In this document: positions 6,318 to 9,021 of the stretch, one piece after another
Position numbering within the stretch: the stretch's first letter is position 1
Layout: each line of letters opens with the position of its first letter
Assembly (NCBI GenBank): GCA_905236605.1
Contig: CAJORD010000254.1
Coordinates: 1-9,021 of the forward strand
Source: an uncultured Synergistales bacterium
GTDB taxonomy: Bacteria > Synergistota > Synergistia > Synergistales > Aminobacteriaceae
DNA length: 9,021 nucleotides
Direction of reading: 5' to 3'
The notes under the pieces: model-generated
What the model was told of the DNA's origin: nothing
The model's database searches: none
What the model saw: the letters and a program-made list of their open reading frames with translations, nothing else
Translations under genes and position numbers: made by a program

Positions 6318-6878
6318 TTGCGCTCAAAAATTTTTAATGTTCCTAACACGCTTAGTTTAATCCGTGTGTTTCTTGCTCCGCTAGTTTTATTATTTTTATC
6401 ATTGAGGATTGATAATAAATTAATTCCATCGCTTCCTGACGTTAGTTGGGGAGATGCTCTTGCGGCTGTCGTGTTTATAATCGCAGCACTAACTGACATG
6501 TTCGACGGACTTATAGCGCGAAAGTACAAACTCGTTACTAACTTGGGAAAATTTATTGACCCGCTTGCCGATAAAGTTTTAGTCATTGCGGCAATGTTAG
6601 CTTTGATTGAGTTTCAAAGATTGCCGGCGTGGATCGTCATGGTGATAATCACGCGTGAATTTATTGTTACGGGTTTGCGACTTGTGGCAGCGGCTGAAGG
6701 GATTGTAATAGCTGCCTCAAAGGGCGGCAAATTGAAAACCGTAACTCAAATTATCGCGCTTACAATGCTGATATTAAACATTCCCGGCGGAATGATCGTA
6801 ATGTGGATCGCAATGATTTTAACAGTGTGGTCAGGAATGGATTATTTAATCAAAGGCAGCAAGATTATAACGGGCTAA
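6318..6878 (+). CDS. pgsA: CDP-diacylglycerol-glycerol-3-phosphate 3-phosphatidyltransferase
   Basis: Integral membrane enzyme that makes phosphatidylglycerophosphate from CDP-diacylglycerol and glycerol-3-phosphate, the committed step to phosphatidylglycerol and cardiolipin. The N-terminus NVPNTLSLIRVFLAPLVLL is typical of PgsA. The CDP-alcohol phosphatidyltransferase signature D-x2-DG-x2-AR-x8-G-x3-D-x3-D is complete: D60, D63-G64, A67-R68, G77, D81, D85. Downstream, ITREFIVTGLR (111-121) is also characteristic. It has about five or six membrane segments and 186 residues, the normal length. The TTG start is fixed by GGAGGTG. Its last 33 bases overlap the end of the convergent ECF ATPase gene. 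Confidence 0.95.
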   Translation: MRSKIFNVPNTLSLIRVFLAPLVLLFLSLRIDNKLIPSLPDVSWGDALAAVVFIIAALTDMFDGLIARKYKLVTNLGKFIDPLADKVLVIAAMLALIEFQRLPAWIVMVIITREFIVTGLRLVAAAEGIVIAASKGGKLKTVTQIIALTMLILNIPGGMIVMWIAMILTVWSGMDYLIKGSKIITG

Positions 6879-7559
6879 AAGTTTTTCGTCCCTGAAGAGT
6901 TCCGGCAGTGCACCTCGTGCAGCGATTTCTCCGTGCGACATTATCAAAGCGTGTTCGCAAATTTCCAGAGCCATTTCTAAATCGTGAGTAGCGAGAAGCA
7001 TTGCCGTTTTTGTTTGTTGCAAAAATTTTATGACGCGCCCACGCCCTGCCGGGTCAAGATTTGCGGTCGGTTCGTCAAGCAAAAGTAGTTCCGGCTCGGC
7101 CGCTAAAGTCCCGGCGAAAGTTACCATTCGTTTTTCACCGCCTGAAAGTTTATGCGGCACTCTGTAGGCCAAGTGTGAAATTTCAAGCGATTCTAAAATT
7201 TTCATAGCGAGCGCGTGAGCTTCTTCAACTTTCATTCCGTCAGCCACGGGCGAGAAAGCGACATCTTCAATAACGCTTGGCATTAAAATTTGGTCATCGG
7301 CATCTTGAAAAATTAATCCTGTCTTTCGTCGCCGCGATTCTGAATTTTCGGAGCCGTTGAAAAAAATTTCTCCGTCAGTTTGTTCCATAGCTCCGGCGAT
7401 TAATAATAAGAGCGTAGATTTTCCTGAACCATTTGCACCGACGAGCGCAATTTTTTCGCCGTGATTAATTTCAAAATTTAATTTTTTTAATGCTTCGTGT
7501 TCGTCAGGATATTTGTAACAGAGATTGTGCACCTTCAAAAGCGTTTTCATGTTTTTCAT
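6846..7559 (-). CDS. cbiO: ECF transporter ATPase for cobalt/nickel uptake
   Basis: ATP-binding subunit of an energy-coupling-factor metal importer, working on the cytoplasmic face as a dimer with the T component CbiQ. Motifs: Walker A GANGSGKST at 41-49, Q-loop FQDADDQ at 84-90, signature LSGGEKR at 138-144, Walker B LLLLDEP at 158-164, and H192 of the H-loop. Q-loop sequence FQ(D/N)xDDQ is typical of CbiO/NikO. Length 237 is slightly short of the usual 250-280, with a brief C-terminus. The start ATG at 7559 lies inside the end of cbiQ (56-base overlap) with no clear ribosome site; a second in-frame ATG at 7550 is possible. Translation is probably coupled to cbiQ. It is the last gene of the operon and overlaps pgsA tail to tail. 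Confidence 0.93.
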   Translation of the reverse strand: MKNMKTLLKVHNLCYKYPDEHEALKKLNFEINHGEKIALVGANGSGKSTLLLLIAGAMEQTDGEIFFNGSENSESRRRKTGLIFQDADDQILMPSVIEDVAFSPVADGMKVEEAHALAMKILESLEISHLAYRVPHKLSGGEKRMVTFAGTLAAEPELLLLDEPTANLDPAGRGRVIKFLQQTKTAMLLATHDLEMALEICEHALIMSHGEIAARGALPELFRDEKLLARYNLAAFD

Positions 7560-8001
7560 TTTTATTATGCGTGATTGAATTAAAGCCTGCGAAACCGCCG
7601 CGACATTTTATAGCGCGTTCCATTCGTTCAGAACGGTCGGCCGCTTGCAACAACACAGAGCCGGTTATGTAAGTGAACGATTTTAATTTTGCAAAATTTT
7701 TTTGAGTCGGCGCGCGCATTCGCAAAGATATTAACGCAGATTGAAATCTTTCTTTCAAAATAAAAATTCCGCGCAACGTCAACAGAATTAAAATTTTTAA
7801 TTTTTCTGGCACATGCAAGAACATGAGAGCTTTATAAATCCCTGCGAGGCCCTTAGGAAATATAAACGCGGCGCAGATTAAATAAATCACGCTGCACTTG
7901 AGCGCTATTGAAAGTCCCGTAAGAAATCCTTCGTACATGTCGGGCCACGTTAAAGTTACTGTGATTATGACGATTAAATTAGAGAGCAAAAATTTTTTCA
8001 T
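7504..8001 (-). CDS. cbiQ: ECF transporter transmembrane (T) component, unusually short
   Basis: CbiQ/NikQ-family T component linking the ATPase to the metal-binding S component. The start is taken as ATG 8001, which overlaps the cbiM stop as ATGA and has GGAG nine bases upstream; a longer frame to a GTG at 8034 lacks a site. This gives 165 residues, against about 220-260 for most CbiQ. Visible membrane segments: residues ~3-18, ~26-49, and ~72-92. The cytoplasmic coupling region has LRMRAP (a degenerate first Ala-Arg-Gly box) and SERMERAIKCRGG (second box, near 126-138). Compared with the family, the first one or two N-terminal helices are absent. The last ~18 codons overlap cbiO and are polar. 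Whether this is a natural compact form or an old truncation cannot be told; the coupling motifs look functional. Confidence 0.85.
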   Translation of the reverse strand: MKKFLLSNLIVIITVTLTWPDMYEGFLTGLSIALKCSVIYLICAAFIFPKGLAGIYKALMFLHVPEKLKILILLTLRGIFILKERFQSALISLRMRAPTQKNFAKLKSFTYITGSVLLQAADRSERMERAIKCRGGFAGFNSITHNKNEKHENAFEGAQSLLQIS

Positions 8002-8597
8002 TTTAAGAACTCCGGCGCGGCTTTCTTCAGCCACGTAATTAAAAATGCCGTCGCAACTCCTTCAATCAGAGCCAACGGAACGTGAGCGACTAATAATAAT
8101 TTCACCGCCGTAAGAAAATTTTTATCCGTCAATCCCAAAAACGCTCCCGCGATTGACGCTCCCATAATCACGGCCAAAGCCCCGGCTATGAAAGATAAAA
8201 TTAAAATTTTGATTTTGTTGTCGGACTCGCGAATTAATTTTCCGAAAATCAGATAAACGATAAGCGCGGGCGAAGCCATTGCCAACGTATTAGCGCCCAA
8301 GACGAGCAAGCCGCCGAAGTGAAATAAAATCGCCTGAAGCAGTAGCGCAACAAAAATCGCGGGGAAAGCTCCCCAGCCTAAAATTAATCCCATCGGCGCA
8401 ATGAAAGACAAGTGAGTAGAGCTAGGCCCGATTCTGACATTCACGAGCGACGCAAGAAAAAACGTTGACGCAAGCAACGCAGTACGAACGATTTTATAAT
8501 CCGAAGTTTTTTTTAGGCCAAGAGCAACTCCCGCGCAAGTCCCTGCCCAGCCTGTGATTAAAATTTGAGTCGATAAAATTCCTTCACTTATGTGCAT
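7998..8597 (-). CDS. cbiM: ECF transporter substrate-binding (S) component for cobalt/nickel
   Basis: CbiM/NikM family membrane protein that binds Co(II) or Ni(II). The strictly placed N-terminus MHISEG is decisive: in this family the amino group of Met1 and His2 take part in metal binding. The further conserved region VNVRIGPSSTHLSF (52-65) carries H62, the equivalent of the third ligand. ILGWGAFPAIFVALLLQAILFHFGG and LGANTLAMASPAL are also diagnostic. It has about six or seven helices and 199 residues, the normal length without a fused CbiN. It begins 14 bases inside the upstream NikL-like gene, with a weak AAGAAG site. It ends in ATGA overlap with cbiQ. Sequence alone does not separate nickel from cobalt; the NikL-like partner favours nickel. 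Confidence 0.93.
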   Translation of the reverse strand: MHISEGILSTQILITGWAGTCAGVALGLKKTSDYKIVRTALLASTFFLASLVNVRIGPSSTHLSFIAPMGLILGWGAFPAIFVALLLQAILFHFGGLLVLGANTLAMASPALIVYLIFGKLIRESDNKIKILILSFIAGALAVIMGASIAGAFLGLTDKNFLTAVKLLLVAHVPLALIEGVATAFLITWLKKAAPEFLK

Positions 8598-9021
8598 GTC
8601 TTCTTATTAATGATGCAAAATTAAAAATTAAACTCACGCCGAGCAACGCACGCAAAAATAATTCAAGTCCTTCGGGCGTGTCGTTCTTGTGATTTTGTTC
8701 GACGTTTGCAATTTTGTTTTCTGATTTCAAAAATTCTTCCGAGATATTAATTTTTGCTTCGCATTGATGGCCTTCGTTATCGCGAACGATTGCCCGCCAT
8801 TCGCCAATCGAGTCGGGAATGAAAGCAAATTGCCCCTGCTCGTCAGTGCGTCCGGATTGCGTGGCAAATTTTGAATCAGTCGGTGAAAAAATTTTAGCTT
8901 CGCAGTAGCTCATCTTTTCGCCAGTCGAATAAAAAAATTCTAGCGGCACGGCCTTTAATGAAATTTCCCGGTAGCCCACACCGTGAGCAAAACCGGGATT
9001 TTGATTAATGCAAAGTAAAAT
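8584..9021 (-). CDS. NikL-like accessory component of nickel ECF transporter (5' end outside window)
   Basis: The frame is open from the right edge to the TGA at 8584-8586, 145 residues visible. The window cuts off the start codon and the first part of a signal peptide, whose end is visible (ILLCINQNPGFAHG). A cleavage after FA would expose a mature N-terminus His-Gly-Val-Gly-Tyr, as is common in exported NikL/DUF4198-type proteins, where a leading His may bind metal. A beta-sandwich follows with Y-S-T-G-E-K-M, YCEAKIFSP, a GRTDEQGQFAFIPD turn and GEWRAIVRDNEGH. After a polar linker, a single membrane helix (GLELFLRALLGVSLIFNFASL) anchors the C-terminus, ending RRHAHK. It occupies the operon position held by CbiN in cobalt systems. 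The in-frame GTG at 8979 is not the start: the signal-peptide sequence continues upstream of it. Confidence 0.8.
   Translation of the reverse strand: MLLCINQNPGFAHGVGYREISLKAVPLEFFYSTGEKMSYCEAKIFSPTDSKFATQSGRTDEQGQFAFIPDSIGEWRAIVRDNEGHQCEAKINISEEFLKSENKIANVEQNHKNDTPEGLELFLRALLGVSLIFNFASLIRRHAHK

Noticed and set aside
6083..6586. 167-codon minus-strand ORF across the dnaJ-pgsA junction
   Set aside because: It is antisense to the conserved parts of both genes, which are certain, and has no ribosome site or family resemblance.
8977..8979. GTG as start of the NikL-like gene
   Set aside because: The frame continues upstream to the window edge with the end of a signal peptide; the GTG codes for the Val of the mature N-terminus.
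1..9021. tRNA, rRNA, CRISPR array, insertion sequence or riboswitch
   Set aside because: None was seen on either strand. No repeated spacer pattern, transposase frame or cloverleaf could be recognised. The metal-transporter operon leader, where a riboswitch could be, lies outside the window.

Overview
The window is a stretch of bacterial chromosome, moderately AT-rich (roughly 40-45% GC by eye). It uses the standard code (TGA serves as a stop), clear Shine-Dalgarno sites and frequent TTG starts. The housekeeping genes are all typical bacterial ones. The nickel/cobalt ECF transporter and the general style suggest an anaerobic, perhaps gut-type bacterium. Synergistota or a related diderm lineage is possible, but nothing here fixes the taxonomy.

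Layout. (1) 1-746, minus strand: the N-terminal 248 codons of an unrecognised secreted or membrane protein that runs off the left edge. Its promoter (792-819) has a run of eight G between the -35 and -10 boxes, the arrangement of a phase-variable promoter. (2) 747-1305: an accessory or decayed interval. It holds a minus-strand fragment that looks like the last ~35 codons of a TerD-family protein and a small plus-strand winged-helix ORF. (3) 1306-2643, plus: gltX, glutamyl-tRNA synthetase, apparently lacking the usual zinc-binding insertion. (4) 2655-5264, minus: a compact operon, trmN6-like tRNA methyltransferase, then a membrane-anchored calcineurin-type phosphoesterase, then rsmI. (5) 5371-6878, plus: a CbpA-type DnaJ protein and pgsA; dnaJ diverges from trmN6 through overlapping promoters. 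(6) 6846-9021, minus: the downstream part of an ECF metal-uptake operon, in transcription order a NikL-like component (5' end outside the window), cbiM/nikM, a short cbiQ/nikQ and cbiO/nikO. Every junction in this operon overlaps, and its last gene also overlaps the end of pgsA tail to tail by 33 bp.

How the genes work together. gltX, trmN6 and rsmI serve translation (tRNA charging, tRNA modification, 16S rRNA modification). The DnaJ protein serves protein folding and PgsA makes acidic phospholipid. The ECF operon supplies nickel or cobalt, with the S component CbiM/NikM, the T component CbiQ/NikQ, the ATPase CbiO/NikO and an exported NikL-type accessory in place of CbiN.

The most unusual points are the poly-G promoter of the secreted protein, the shortened GltX and CbiQ, the gene remnants at 877-1179, and a strongly over-represented A4T4 word. 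One 11-base form of that word occurs seven times, always in the same orientation whichever way the genes run.
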